DNA of 64,000 nt from RUG14300 sp964561145 (GCA_964561145.1 CAZLNZ010000009.1:20542-84541); one strand, 5' to 3'. Positions 8,357 to 17,651 are shown, counted from the stretch's first letter. Made by a program: numbers and translations. Notes: generated from the sequence alone by a model not told the origin.

Positions 8357-9418
8357 CTATTTGTTACCTTTTTTACCATTTCCGCCATTTTGCGGTTTAC
8401 GTTTATATGACGAATTGTAGTTGTTTTGAGTTTTCTTTTTCTTTTTTTCAGGATTTACCGGCTTAACGACACTTTCCTCGCCTTTTCTATTGAGCTTTTT
8501 GACAACGACTTCTTTCTTATTGCCATTCTCATCAAGCTGAGTACAGATAAAGGCATCAAAGAGATATTGACCGTATGTAGTCCACATCATCGTAAAGAAA
8601 ACAACGCCGAAGAATAGTGCCATTGCCAACAATAGATAAGTAAGCATTCCTGCAGATCCGCCTAAAATAACAATACCGATCGTCAAGCATCCTATGATTA
8701 ATGTCGGGAAAGGAGATATACAGAATAATAACAAACTGTTTTTCAACGATGCCTTAAACGAGAAATCATAGCATGCAAACGTAGGTAAAAGTAATATCAA
8801 TATGCACACAGCAAACAGACCAACTAAAATAAGGAAAATGAAAAGTATCCAACTGCCTGCATTTGCAGCATTAAGCTCCATAAGCTGGATATGCCAACCA
8901 ATACCGTAAAGCACGCAAGCCATTATAGCCGTAGCAAAAGCCGCTGTAATTAAGAAAGGCTTCCAAAGCTTTTTGATTCCGTTAAAGAAAGACCTGGTTT
9001 TAACTTTCTCGTTCCACATCAAGCCGCGTGATACGTGAAAAAGTGAGGATAAACCAAAAAATGCGATAAAGAAGGAAACAAGAATACAAGGATAAACCAA
9101 AGAGCGATTTACCTTGTAGAAATAATTAATGCTATCAACAAGACTGTCCGCAACATTTGGGAAGCCTATGCCGAAATTGCCAATATAACTTTTGCTCGAA
9201 AAAACATAGTTGTTAACCAGCAAAGGAAGGACGATTGCACTAAAAATGAGAGGTAAACAGAAAATTGCAACATACAAAAGGTTGAATTTCATTACATCTT
9301 TCATTTTTGCGGAAAAGGTACGGAAAAAATACGAAATATGTCCGCCTGTCTCAATCGGGGGTACGGTACGCTTGTCCTTGCGAACCTCAAGCTTTAGAAT
9401 CAAATCAGCTCTTGACAT
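8357..9418 (-). CDS. Polytopic membrane protein, DUF624/YesL-like
   Basis: 353 residues with about six membrane helices (near 45-68, 108-130, 155-175, 188-212, 228-262 and 270-290). The N-terminal ETGGHISYFFRTFSAKMKDVMKFNLLY and the repeated hydrophobic pairs resemble the DUF624 (YesL) family, which often neighbours ABC transporter or regulatory genes. The last 60 residues are a Lys/Asn/Gly-rich disordered tail (KKKKKKTQNNYN). Function unknown. It is first gene of the run to 4919, with a promoter at 9487-9515. Confidence 0.6.
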   Translation of the reverse strand: MSRADLILKLEVRKDKRTVPPIETGGHISYFFRTFSAKMKDVMKFNLLYVAIFCLPLIFSAIVLPLLVNNYVFSSKSYIGNFGIGFPNVADSLVDSINYFYKVNRSLVYPCILVSFFIAFFGLSSLFHVSRGLMWNEKVKTRSFFNGIKKLWKPFLITAAFATAIMACVLYGIGWHIQLMELNAANAGSWILFIFLILVGLFAVCILILLLPTFACYDFSFKASLKNSLLLFCISPFPTLIIGCLTIGIVILGGSAGMLTYLLLAMALFFGVVFFTMMWTTYGQYLFDAFICTQLDENGNKKEVVVKKLNRKGEESVVKPVNPEKKKKKTQNNYNSSYKRKPQNGGNGKKGNK

Positions 9419-9486
9419 AAAAACTCCTTGAATACAGTGTGAATAGCTGTCTTCTTATAACTCACACCAAACTATTTTATTAATAT

Positions 9487-9515
9487 ATAATACTATAGAA
9501 AGCTCTTTTTAGCAA
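9487..9515 (-). promoter_or_regulatory. Sigma-A promoter of the membrane protein-hslO run
   Basis: Minus-strand TTGCTA (9510-9515), a 17-nt spacer and TATTAT (9487-9492), about 70 nt upstream of the first start codon. Confidence 0.65.
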
Positions 9516-9614
9516 GCATAAAAAATCATTTTGACGGCATTTCACTTTTTATCTTTGCAAAATCATGTAAATATTATTTGCTTTTGCGAATATTCTAGAT
9601 TATACGGAGGGGAG

Positions 9615-10601
9615 ATGAAAGCAATCAATCTTGCAATTGTGGGTGCAACCGGTTTAGTCGGCAGAAGCTTTGTTAAAGTTATGGAAGAAAGAAAGCTAGA
9701 CTTTGATAAATGCTATTTCTACGCCTCTTGTAAAAGTGCGGGAAAACGAATACCCTTTATGGGAAAAGAAATTGAAATACTTCCATTGTCTCCTGAAAAT
9801 GTAGAAGATAAAAAAATAGACATCGCACTTTTCTCTGCAGGCGGTAAGATTAGCGAAATATATGCTCCCCTCTTTGTTCGGCTTGGTGCCGTAGTAATAG
9901 ATAATAGTTCATTTTGGAGAATGAATGATACAGTGCCGCTTATAGTTCCCGAAATAAATCCTAATGACATAGAATACAATCAAGGCATTATAGCAAACCC
10001 GAACTGTTCAACCATTCAAGCTGCTATTTGTTTAAAACCATTGGATGACGCTTTCGGCATAAAGCGTATTGTAATAAGCACTTATCAAGCTGTATCCGGT
10101 GTCGGAATGCAAGGGATAAGGGACTTAGACAACTACGCAAAAAGAATACCACCTAAAAAACTACCAAAACAAATTGCATACAATGTAATTCCACAGATTG
10201 ATTCCTTTACACGAAACGGATATACAATTGAAGAAGAAAAGATAATCAATGAATTAAGAAAAATCTTACATAAACCAAAGCTTAAGATAACTTCAACCTG
10301 TGTAAGAGTCCCTGTAGTATGCGGTCACAGTGAAAGCATTAATGTGGAGCTTGAAAAAAACGCCACACTTGACGAAATTATTACTGCGTTAAAAACATTC
10401 CCGTCTATTATTCTCGATAAAAATAATACATATCGTACACCAATTGAGATTGTAGACAGAGATGAGGTATTTATCTCAAGAGTCAGGCTAGATTCGTCCG
10501 TTGATTCAGGGTGCAGCCTTTTCTGCGTGGCGGATAACCTTAGAAAGGGTGCGGCAACAAATGCGGTTCAGATCATGGAGCTGTTAATGAAGAGTAAATA
10601 A
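9615..10601 (+). CDS. asd: Aspartate-semialdehyde dehydrogenase
   Basis: Reduces aspartyl phosphate to aspartate semialdehyde, the branch point to lysine/diaminopimelate, threonine and methionine. 328 residues from the ATG preceded by GGAGGGGAG; an upstream in-frame start at 9531 has no ribosome site. NADP-binding motif VGATGLVGRSF is at residues 8-18, the catalytic cysteine in NPNCSTIQ is near 131, and the C-terminal DNLRKGAATNAVQIMELL is diagnostic. dapA lies 600 bp downstream on the same strand, with a dCMP deaminase gene inserted antiparallel between them. Confidence 0.95.
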   Translation: MKAINLAIVGATGLVGRSFVKVMEERKLDFDKCYFYASCKSAGKRIPFMGKEIEILPLSPENVEDKKIDIALFSAGGKISEIYAPLFVRLGAVVIDNSSFWRMNDTVPLIVPEINPNDIEYNQGIIANPNCSTIQAAICLKPLDDAFGIKRIVISTYQAVSGVGMQGIRDLDNYAKRIPPKKLPKQIAYNVIPQIDSFTRNGYTIEEEKIINELRKILHKPKLKITSTCVRVPVVCGHSESINVELEKNATLDEIITALKTFPSIILDKNNTYRTPIEIVDRDEVFISRVRLDSSVDSGCSLFCVADNLRKGAATNAVQIMELLMKSK

Positions 10602-10634
10602 AAATACCGTGTAAGATTGAACTTACTGCGGTAT
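10600..10634 (-). terminator. Terminator of the dCMP deaminase gene
   Basis: Imperfect hairpin ATACCG-t-GTAAG / CTTAC-tg-CGGTAT with a 6-nt loop. On the minus strand it is followed by TTTTTATTT. It lies between the converging asd and comEB genes, overlapping the last bases of asd by a few nt. Confidence 0.6.
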
Positions 10635-10668
10635 AATCATCAAAAAAAATGTAAACTTAAATGTGTTC

Positions 10669-11118
10669 TCATTCTTCAAACTTTTCGACAGTCAAGCCCG
10701 CCTCATCGAACATTGCCATCGAGAACTCATCGGGGTATCCTTCACGAAATACAACCCTCTTTATGCCAGAATTGATTATCATTTTAGCACAGATAGAACA
10801 AGGTTGGTGTGTACAATAGAGCGTAGCACCGTCAACCGATACTCCGAGTTTTGCAGCTTGAATGATTGCATTCTGTTCAGCGTGTACGGCATAACAAAGC
10901 TCATGTCTCGTGCCCGAGGCTATTCCAAGCTTTTGACGCATACACTCTCCTCTTTCCTTACAGCTTTTAATGCCTGCACCTGCACCATTGTAGCCGGTAG
11001 TTAATATTCTTTTATCCTTTACAATAATGGCACCGACTTGTCTATCAACCTTATAACAAGAGCTCCACTCCGCCACGGAATAGGTTAGACTCATAAACCT
11101 TTTGTCCCATTTATCCAT
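10669..11118 (-). CDS. comEB: dCMP deaminase (ComEB family)
   Basis: Deaminates dCMP to dUMP, feeding thymidylate synthesis. 149 residues. Zinc motifs are HAEQNAII (His ligand and proton-shuttle Glu) and PCSICAKMIINSG (two Cys ligands). The N-terminal KVDRQVGAIIVKDKRILTTGYNG is typical of the dCMP/ComEB group. A GGAGG site sits 8 nt before the ATG, and a promoter lies at 11143-11172. It is a single-gene transcript antiparallel to asd and dapA. Confidence 0.92.
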   Translation of the reverse strand: MDKWDKRFMSLTYSVAEWSSCYKVDRQVGAIIVKDKRILTTGYNGAGAGIKSCKERGECMRQKLGIASGTRHELCYAVHAEQNAIIQAAKLGVSVDGATLYCTHQPCSICAKMIINSGIKRVVFREGYPDEFSMAMFDEAGLTVEKFEE

Positions 11119-11142
11119 AAAAAGCCTCCATCAGTTTTAGTT

Positions 11143-11172
11143 ATTATACCACACATGAATGTAGGATTTCAA
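11143..11172 (-). promoter_or_regulatory. Sigma-A promoter of comEB
   Basis: Minus-strand TTGAAA (11167-11172), an 18-nt spacer and TATAAT (11143-11148), 24 nt upstream of the ATG. Confidence 0.7.
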
Positions 11173-11187
11173 TATATTAAACTTTTT

Positions 11188-11216
11188 TTGTCATTTTTTC
11201 GAAATAATGCTAGTAA
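11188..11216 (+). promoter_or_regulatory. Promoter of dapA, probably giving a leaderless mRNA
   Basis: TTGTCA (11188-11193), a 17-nt spacer and TAGTAA (11211-11216), with an extended TG one base before. Transcription would start at about 11223, two bases before the dapA ATG at 11225. There is no Shine-Dalgarno sequence in the interval. Confidence 0.5.
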
Positions 11217-11224
11217 TATATCCT

Positions 11225-12088
11225 ATGAGTTTATTTTCAGGTCTTGCCGTAGCAACAATAACACCATTTAGTAATGGTGAAATAGATTTCAATGCATATA
11301 AAAAGTATCTGCTTTACTTAAAAGACAAGGGAATTAGAAGCTATGTCATAAATGGTTCAACCGGGGAACCTCATTCGCTAAAACTGAAAGAAAGACTATC
11401 ATTGCTAGAATTTGCTCGAAAAACACTTCCGGACTGTCATATAATAGGCGGCATATGTTCAAACAATACGTATAACGCAATAGAGGAAAGCGAATATGCC
11501 GCAAGTCTAAAAGCGGATTCCCTACTTGTCATAACGCCGTTCTGCTCAAAATGCACCGATAAGGGCTTATATCAACACTTTAAAGAAATAAAAGAGCACT
11601 CTTCTCTCGATCTGATTGCTTATAATATCCCCTCAAGAACAGGGGTAGAATTGGACATCAGGCATGTTGAATTTTTAGCAAAAGAGGGAATAATTCAAGG
11701 AATCAAGCAAGGTGATGCGAATATTAAAAACACTGCTAAATTCTCGATTTTTACAGAAATATTCTCCGGTGATGACGGAAGTATTGCTTACACAAAGCCT
11801 TTTAATCAAAGAGGTGCCATAAGTGTCTTAGCAAATGTTTATCCCGAAGCCGTTCAAGCACTTCTTTCTCTACCGTTGAAAGATACAATATCCCTTCAAC
11901 AAAAATTATCTCCCTTTATCACGGCTTTATTTGCAGAAGTAAACCCTGTAATGATAAAGTATCTTTTATCCAAGCTTAACCTTATCAAAGATGAACTTCG
12001 ACTTCCGTTAACAGAGGGAAAAAACGTTAACAAACAAAATCTGCTAGCCGAAGCATTTCTTGTAGGATTGCCCGATCTTCAAGCCTAA
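11225..12088 (+). CDS. dapA: 4-hydroxy-tetrahydrodipicolinate synthase
   Basis: Condenses aspartate semialdehyde with pyruvate, the first committed step of lysine and diaminopimelate synthesis; dipicolinate for spores comes from the same route. 287 residues. Active-site signatures are NGSTGE (usually NGTTGE), the Tyr in YNIPSRTGV and the Schiff-base Lys in GIKQGD. AEVNPVMIKYLL matches the C-terminal substrate-loop region. I chose the second ATG because the first (11207) lies inside the promoter spacer. A strong bidirectional terminator follows. Confidence 0.93.
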   Translation: MSLFSGLAVATITPFSNGEIDFNAYKKYLLYLKDKGIRSYVINGSTGEPHSLKLKERLSLLEFARKTLPDCHIIGGICSNNTYNAIEESEYAASLKADSLLVITPFCSKCTDKGLYQHFKEIKEHSSLDLIAYNIPSRTGVELDIRHVEFLAKEGIIQGIKQGDANIKNTAKFSIFTEIFSGDDGSIAYTKPFNQRGAISVLANVYPEAVQALLSLPLKDTISLQQKLSPFITALFAEVNPVMIKYLLSKLNLIKDELRLPLTEGKNVNKQNLLAEAFLVGLPDLQA

Positions 12089-12131
12089 CACAAGAGGGTT
12101 ATAGTCGGTTATCAACAAGTATCCTCTGTGA

Positions 12132-12160
12132 TAGAGCTGCGTGAAATTTACGCAGCTCTA
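12132..12160. terminator. Bidirectional terminator between dapA and the ABC permease
   Basis: Perfect 11-bp stem TAGAGCTGCGT / ACGCAGCTCTA with loop GAAATTT; T-rich on the plus side (TTTCTTAT). It serves the converging genes ending at 12088 and 12165. Confidence 0.75.
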
Positions 12161-12164
12161 TTTC

Positions 12165-12977
12165 TTATATGTCAAAATTATAATGCTTCTTTACTATAGT
12201 TTCAATAAGCTGTACAACGGCATACATCCCTCCTGCAAGAATGCAGAGTATGACTGTGCTACACATAACCAAGCTTAGATTAAACACCTGACCGCCATAT
12301 ACGATAAGATACCCTAATCCTTCCTTTGATACAAGATACTCCCCCATAATGGTTCCCACCCAAGATAAGCCAACGTTAATTTTTAAGCAGCTTATAATAT
12401 TGGGAAGATTTGACGGCAAAACCAGCTTAAAGAGGGTTTGAAGCTTATTTGCATTAAGTGTACGCATTAATAAAAGCTTCTCTCTATCAACGCTTATAAA
12501 ACCTGTTAGAGTGTTAATAATCGTAATAATTAGGCATATAAGTAAAGCCATAACTATTATTGCCTTTGCACCGGCACCTACCCAAATAATTATAATAGGT
12601 CCTAATGCAATCTTTGGTAACGAATTCAATACGACAAGGTATGGCTCGAAGATCTTCTGTAGAGTTTCACTAAACCAAAGACCTATTGCAATAAGTGTTC
12701 CCAAAACCGTTGCAAGCATAAATCCGATTACGGTTTCAACAAGTGTTGCTTTGATGTGAATTAACAATTCTCCGCCATCTACAAGCTTTTTAAATGTTGT
12801 ATACATCTTAGATGGACTGCTTGTAATAAACCCGTCTATTATTCCGACTCTAGCAAATACCTCCCACAAAACAAAGAATGTTATGAGAATCAAAATTTGC
12901 AAGGACAAAATAAGTATTTTTCTTTGTTTTAGTCTTTTAAGGAACCTCTTGTGTTCCATTGATGATTTCTTCTTCAT
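12165..12977 (-). CDS. NitT/TauT-type ABC importer, permease
   Basis: 270 residues with six membrane helices (SsuC/TauC/ThiX-like BPD_transp_1 domain). The start at 12977 is preceded by AAGGAG 10 nt upstream; the longer reading from 13007 lacks one. The coupling EAA-like loop is at NANKLQTLFKLVLPSNLPNIISCLKI. The start lies within the ATPase gene by 41 nt. It is last gene of a substrate-binding protein-ATPase-permease operon. The substrate is uncertain: a thiamine-pyrimidine precursor or a sulfonate/taurine-like compound. Confidence 0.88.
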   Translation of the reverse strand: MKKKSSMEHKRFLKRLKQRKILILSLQILILITFFVLWEVFARVGIIDGFITSSPSKMYTTFKKLVDGGELLIHIKATLVETVIGFMLATVLGTLIAIGLWFSETLQKIFEPYLVVLNSLPKIALGPIIIIWVGAGAKAIIVMALLICLIITIINTLTGFISVDREKLLLMRTLNANKLQTLFKLVLPSNLPNIISCLKINVGLSWVGTIMGEYLVSKEGLGYLIVYGGQVFNLSLVMCSTVILCILAGGMYAVVQLIETIVKKHYNFDI

Positions 12978-13722
12978 GTACTTCCAACTCCTTCCATAGT
13001 GCACCAAATAAGCTTGAAAATTGGGGATGCTCTCTCTTCTGTAAACAGCCTAGCCCCGACAAGCTCGTATCGTAAACACTTTTAACCATTGCAGGTTTGG
13101 GAGACAACACGGCAACTCTATCACACAAAGCTATTGCCTCGGAAATATCATGTGTAACAAGCACTGCGGTAAGTCCCTCTCCTTTAATTATTCGTCTGAC
13201 ATCCTCTCCTACAGACAATCTAGTCTGAAAATCAAGGGCTGAAAATGGTTCATCCAGCAGTATGATTCTAGGTCTTAACACCAAAGTCCTAATCAGTGCT
13301 GCTCTTTGACGCATTCCTCCGCTTAGTTCCGGAGGGTACTTGTCCTTGACATCATATAATCCATACTTTTTTAAAAGCTCCTCCGCATAGCTGTACGCTT
13401 GCTTATCTTTTTTTCCCTTAAGCTCAAGCCCCAACGTGACATTTTTCCAAATATTTCTCCATCCGAAAAGCTGATCCCTCTGAAGCATGTATCCGACGAC
13501 AGAGGATAGTACACCCTCTTCGGTTACTATCTCTCCGGAAGAAGGTTTTAAAATACCTGCCATTAAAGATAGCAGAGTCGTCTTACCACTGCCTGAGGGA
13601 CCAACAACTCCTAAGAACTCACCGTTATAGACAGATAAATTCATATGGCTTATAGCCAATGTTTCTTCCGTTTTGCCGTGATAGATAAAACTTACATCCT
13701 TGATACTCAAAGCCTCACTCAT
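12937..13722 (-). CDS. NitT/TauT-type ABC importer, ATPase
   Basis: 261 residues. Walker A GPSGSGKTT (about 40-48), Q-loop MLQRDQLFGW, signature LSGGMRQRAALIRTL, Walker B IILLDEPFSALD, H-loop VTHDISEA. The RDQLFGWRN Q-loop and LSGGMRQR signature match the SsuB/TauB/ThiZ group. The ATG overlaps the stop of the binding-protein gene (ATGA). A short C-terminal extension carries the start of the permease gene in another frame. Confidence 0.92.
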   Translation of the reverse strand: MSEALSIKDVSFIYHGKTEETLAISHMNLSVYNGEFLGVVGPSGSGKTTLLSLMAGILKPSSGEIVTEEGVLSSVVGYMLQRDQLFGWRNIWKNVTLGLELKGKKDKQAYSYAEELLKKYGLYDVKDKYPPELSGGMRQRAALIRTLVLRPRIILLDEPFSALDFQTRLSVGEDVRRIIKGEGLTAVLVTHDISEAIALCDRVAVLSPKPAMVKSVYDTSLSGLGCLQKREHPQFSSLFGALWKELEVHEEEIINGTQEVP

Positions 13723-14705
13723 AGTTTGTCAATATAAGAATTGTCTACAATTTGCGAATAGGGAACCTTTTCAGCATAAACTCCTGCAGATATTATTATT
13801 TCCTGCAATCTATCGAACGCACCCTTTTCTACCCTTAGGTCTTCGGAATAAGCACCTATTCGCTTATAGTTATCAATTGCTTGAGCGAGCAACTCTAAAT
13901 CACTTGCAGCGAAGGAGGCAGAAACAGCATGAGCGATTTCTTCCGCACTCGAACTATTTACAAAATCAACGCCCTTTTTTAATGCTCTTAAAAAAGCCAG
14001 TATCCTTTCGGGATTGTTTTTTAAATAGCTTTCGTTAGCAGAAAAACACGTATATGGTATTTCTCCGCTTTCCATTCCGACAGACGCCAAAACATAACCT
14101 TTTCCCTCTTTTTGATAGTTCGAGGCGTTGGGTTCAAACATCGTGCAATAATCGCCGGTTCCGCTCTCGTATGCTGAGGTTATCAAATCAAATTGAATGT
14201 CATAATTAATAATCACGTCTTTCCCTATTTCATACCCATTAAGTTTGAGTGCATACTCCAATGCCATAGCGGGCACACCGCCCTTTCTTCCACCTATAAT
14301 TTCTTTACCCTTCAATGAGGTTTTCCAATCAAAGCTTTCGGCATTTCTACCCATTACAAAGGAACCGTCTTTTTTTGTCAATCCTGCAAATACCTTCGGA
14401 TAGTCCGTCCGTCCTTCGTTATATACATATATTGCCGCCTCGGGTCCACAAAAAGCAATGTCCGCTTGACCAGATATAACCGCCGTCATACTCTTATCTG
14501 CGCCGCCACCGTTAGTCAGTTCTATCTTTATCCCCTCTTCTTCAAAGTATCCGTTATTTATAGCAACGTATAAGGGTGCATAAAAAACGGAATGTGTTAC
14601 TTCATTCACTCTAATTACGTTATCATCATTTTTATCGCAACCGACTACACCGATTAAAGCAGTCAAAGTAACAATCAACGTAATAATCATTATTATCTTC
14701 TTCAT
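13719..14705 (-). CDS. NitT/TauT-type substrate-binding lipoprotein
   Basis: 328 residues with a lipoprotein signal (ALIGVVGC, Cys about 23). The mature part has the NMT1/THI5-like fold signature: HSVFYAPLYVAINNGYFEEEGI, then GGGADKSMTAVISGQADIAFCGPEA. It would deliver a small organic ligand to the permease; a thiamine-pyrimidine precursor (ThiY-like) is possible but no TPP riboswitch precedes the operon. First gene of the operon; a perfect palindrome abuts its ribosome site. Confidence 0.87.
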   Translation of the reverse strand: MKKIIMIITLIVTLTALIGVVGCDKNDDNVIRVNEVTHSVFYAPLYVAINNGYFEEEGIKIELTNGGGADKSMTAVISGQADIAFCGPEAAIYVYNEGRTDYPKVFAGLTKKDGSFVMGRNAESFDWKTSLKGKEIIGGRKGGVPAMALEYALKLNGYEIGKDVIINYDIQFDLITSAYESGTGDYCTMFEPNASNYQKEGKGYVLASVGMESGEIPYTCFSANESYLKNNPERILAFLRALKKGVDFVNSSSAEEIAHAVSASFAASDLELLAQAIDNYKRIGAYSEDLRVEKGAFDRLQEIIISAGVYAEKVPYSQIVDNSYIDKL

Positions 14706-14719
14706 TTATTCTCCTTGCT

Positions 14720-14735
14720 CCTTGGTATACCAAGG
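14720..14735. promoter_or_regulatory. Perfect 16-bp palindrome CCTTGGTATACCAAGG before the importer operon
   Basis: CCTTGGTATACCAAGG is fully self-complementary. Its 3' half on the minus strand runs into the ribosome-binding region CCAAGGAGCAAGGAG of the binding-protein gene, 15 nt before the ATG. It could be a repressor operator or an RNA stem that masks the ribosome site. The role is inferred. Confidence 0.5.
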
Positions 14736-14868
14736 ATATTACATAATATGTCTTTATTTCCACGATAAGTGAATATAAAAACAACACCTAATGCTATTCA
14801 AAAATAGGATATTAAAGGATTTCCATACTCTTTTACTTAATTTTTGCATCCATAGACCTTTTTATCAT

Positions 14869-14897
14869 TTGCTTTAACTATTTTTGTATTGTATAAT
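14869..14897 (+). promoter_or_regulatory. Sigma-A promoter of valS
   Basis: TTGCTT (14869-14874), a 17-nt spacer and TATAAT (14892-14897). Predicted start is near 14904, leaving a leader of about 48 nt, too short for a T-box. Confidence 0.75.
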
Positions 14898-14951
14898 ATA
14901 TAAAGCTCTTATACGATTTGAGCAATAAGTAAAATTTAAGGAACAGATAAT

Positions 14952-17579
14952 ATGAAAATGGATAAAACCTACCAACCTACAAGCTTCGAAAAAGATGTAT
15001 ATAAGTTTTGGCTTGATAATAAATATTTCCATGCCGAAGCAGATCCAAGCAAAAAACCCTTCACCATTGTGATTCCGCCACCCAATATCACCGGACAGCT
15101 GCATATGGGTCACGCTTTAAATGAAACCCTTCAAGATATTATAATCAGGTTCAAGCGTATGCAAGGCTACAGTGCTTTGTGGCTTCCCGGAACCGACCAC
15201 GCCAGTATTGCCACAGAGGTTAAAATAGTTAACCAAATGAGGGAAGAAGGCATTTCAAAAGCTGACCTTGGAAGAGAAGGCTTTTTAGAGCGTGCTTGGG
15301 CTTGGAAAGATAAATACGGTGGCAGAATAGTCGAACAATTAAAGCGTTTAGGTAATTCCTGCGACTGGGACCGTCTTGCCTTCACGATGGACGACAAGTG
15401 CAACAGAGCCGTTAAGAGAGTTTTCGTAAACCTTTATAACAAAGGCTTGATTTATAGAGGCAACAGAATAGTTAACTGGTGCCCTTGCTGTCAAACGGCC
15501 ATATCCGATGCAGAGGTTGAGTATGAAGAGCAAAGTTCCTTCTTATGGCATATCCGCTATCCCTTCAAAGACGGCTCAGGTGAAGTTATTGTAGCTACCA
15601 CTCGTCCCGAAACAATGCTCGGTGATACTGCCGTTGCAGTCAATCCTAAAGATAAGAGATACCAAGGTTTAGAAGGTAAAGCCCTTATTCTTCCCTTAGT
15701 CAACAAAGAAATACCGATTGTTTTTGACGATTATGTAGAATCAGATTTCGGAACAGGTGCGGTTAAAATAACTCCTGCACACGATCCTAACGACTATGAA
15801 GTCGGGTTAAGACACGATTTAGAACAAATACGCATCTTCAATGATGATGCTACAGTTTGTGAAGGATTTGGTAAGTACTCGGGTTTGGACAGGTTCGAAG
15901 CAAGAAAGCTAATCGAAAAAGATTTGGAAGAACAGGGATATCTTGTCAAAAAAGAGGCATATAACCATAACGTAGGCGTTTGTTATCGCTGTCATTCAAC
16001 AATTGAAACCATTTTGGGTAAAAATCAACAGTGGTTTGTAAAAATGAAGCCTTTGGCAGAGCCTGCAATCAAGGCTGTTAAAGAAAAGAAAACTCGCTTC
16101 GTACCAAATAGATTTTCCTCGGTTTACTTCAATTGGATGAACAATATCAAAGACTGGTGCATTTCTCGTCAGCTCTGGTGGGGACACAGAATTCCTGCTT
16201 ATTACTGCGAAAAATGTAATGAAATTGTTGTTAGTGAAGAGGCACCTACCGTTTGTCCTAAGTGTGGCTGTACTCATTTCAACCAAGAAAACGATGTATT
16301 GGATACTTGGTTCTCCTCTGCATTGTGGCCATTCTCTACTCTCGGTTGGCCCGATAAGACAAAGGACTTGGAGTACTTCTATCCTACAAACGTATTGATA
16401 ACTGCCTACGATATTATTTTCTTCTGGGTAGCGCGTATGATCTTTTCGGGCATCGAAAACATGGGAGAGGTTCCTTTCTCCGACGTACTCATTCACGGTC
16501 TTGTTAGAGATGAGCAAGGACGAAAAATGAGTAAATCCTTAGGAAACGGAATTGACCCATTGGAGATTATCGATACCTATGGTGCAGACTCCTTAAGGTT
16601 TGCATTAGCCAACGGTATTGCTCCGGGCGGAGATACTCGTTTCTCGAAATCTAAAGTCGAATCCTGTCGTAACTTCATCAACAAGATTTGGAATGCATCG
16701 CGTTTCGTTCTTCTTAACGTTGAAGGGGTTGAAATAGGCGACATTAACACTTGTAAAAAAACAATGGCAGATCGCTGGATTCTAAATCGCCTTAACAAAG
16801 TTACAAGAGAGGTTACTAGGAATCTCGATAAATATGAAATCGGTATTGCCGGCAATAAGCTTTACGATTTTGTCTGGAGTGAGCTTTGCGACTGGTATAT
16901 CGAGCTCGTTAAACCCGTTCTTTATTCCGAGGACAAAGAAGCAAAGAAGGATACGCTAACCGTTCTTGTATACGTTTTGGGTGAAACCTTAAAACTACTC
17001 CATCCTTATATTCCCTTTGTAACAGAAAAGATATATCAAGAGCTTCCAAACAGAGAAGAAACGATTATGCTTTCAGCTTGGCCTAAACCCGTTGCAAAAT
17101 TTTCGTACAATAAAGATGCAAAAGACTTTGCCGGAGTAATGGAATTGATTAGAGTTATAAGAAATATAAGAGCCGAGGTTGGTCTAATTCCGTCAAAACG
17201 TATAGACCTATACCTAGACACCGATTCAGTGAAGTTGATTACAAAATGCAAAGGATACATCTCAAAACTTGCAGGTATTGAAAATATTTCCTTTATTGAA
17301 AAGGAATCCATGCCTGAAAAATCACGTTCGGCGGTAACATCGATTGCAACAATATATATCCCTATGGGCGAATTAGTCGATGCTGAAAAAGAAATTGCAA
17401 GACTCAATCAAGAGATCGAAAAAACCTTAAAGGAAATTGCAAGAAGCGAAGGTATGCTTAAAAATAAGGGATTTGTATCACGTGCTCCTCAGGCACTTGT
17501 TGAAAGTGAAAAAGCAAAGCTTCAAGCAAATACAGAAAGACTTGCAAAACTGAAAGAACGTATCGAGGCACTCAAGTAG
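14952..17579 (+). CDS. valS: Valyl-tRNA synthetase
   Basis: Class I aminoacyl-tRNA synthetase charging tRNA-Val. 875 residues, the usual length. HIGH motif appears as HMGH (about 51-54); KMSKS is intact in KMSKSLGNGIDP (about 525-529). The editing domain (ATTRPETMLGDTAVAVNP) is present. Two CxxC pairs (CEKC, CPKC) suggest a zinc knuckle near residue 430. The C-terminal 70 residues form the coiled-coil arm (EIARLNQEIEKTLKEI). A weak site AAGGAACA precedes the ATG; a second Met lies two codons later. Confidence 0.97.
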   Translation: MKMDKTYQPTSFEKDVYKFWLDNKYFHAEADPSKKPFTIVIPPPNITGQLHMGHALNETLQDIIIRFKRMQGYSALWLPGTDHASIATEVKIVNQMREEGISKADLGREGFLERAWAWKDKYGGRIVEQLKRLGNSCDWDRLAFTMDDKCNRAVKRVFVNLYNKGLIYRGNRIVNWCPCCQTAISDAEVEYEEQSSFLWHIRYPFKDGSGEVIVATTRPETMLGDTAVAVNPKDKRYQGLEGKALILPLVNKEIPIVFDDYVESDFGTGAVKITPAHDPNDYEVGLRHDLEQIRIFNDDATVCEGFGKYSGLDRFEARKLIEKDLEEQGYLVKKEAYNHNVGVCYRCHSTIETILGKNQQWFVKMKPLAEPAIKAVKEKKTRFVPNRFSSVYFNWMNNIKDWCISRQLWWGHRIPAYYCEKCNEIVVSEEAPTVCPKCGCTHFNQENDVLDTWFSSALWPFSTLGWPDKTKDLEYFYPTNVLITAYDIIFFWVARMIFSGIENMGEVPFSDVLIHGLVRDEQGRKMSKSLGNGIDPLEIIDTYGADSLRFALANGIAPGGDTRFSKSKVESCRNFINKIWNASRFVLLNVEGVEIGDINTCKKTMADRWILNRLNKVTREVTRNLDKYEIGIAGNKLYDFVWSELCDWYIELVKPVLYSEDKEAKKDTLTVLVYVLGETLKLLHPYIPFVTEKIYQELPNREETIMLSAWPKPVAKFSYNKDAKDFAGVMELIRVIRNIRAEVGLIPSKRIDLYLDTDSVKLITKCKGYISKLAGIENISFIEKESMPEKSRSAVTSIATIYIPMGELVDAEKEIARLNQEIEKTLKEIARSEGMLKNKGFVSRAPQALVESEKAKLQANTERLAKLKERIEALK

Positions 17580-17606
17580 ATTTTAAACTCAAATTATCAT
17601 AAATAT

Positions 17607-17643
17607 AGCACTAGTTATCATTTTCGGTGACTAGTGCTTTTAT
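17607..17643 (+). terminator. Terminator of valS
   Basis: Perfect 9-bp stem AGCACTAGT / ACTAGTGCT with a 14-nt loop, followed by TTTTATATT, 28 nt after the valS stop. Confidence 0.8.
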
Positions 17644-17651
17644 ATTAAAGC

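Noticed and set aside
9419..9614. Lysine riboswitch before asd
   Set aside because: No conserved lysine-element core was visible; the interval also holds a minus-strand promoter.
14706..14951. Possible T-box before valS or TPP riboswitch before the importer
   Set aside because: The valS leader is about 48 nt, too short, and I could not find the conserved CUGAUGAG-type core of a TPP riboswitch.
15996..16517. 173-residue antisense frame within valS
   Set aside because: Shadow of valS codon use; no ribosome site or recognisable domain.
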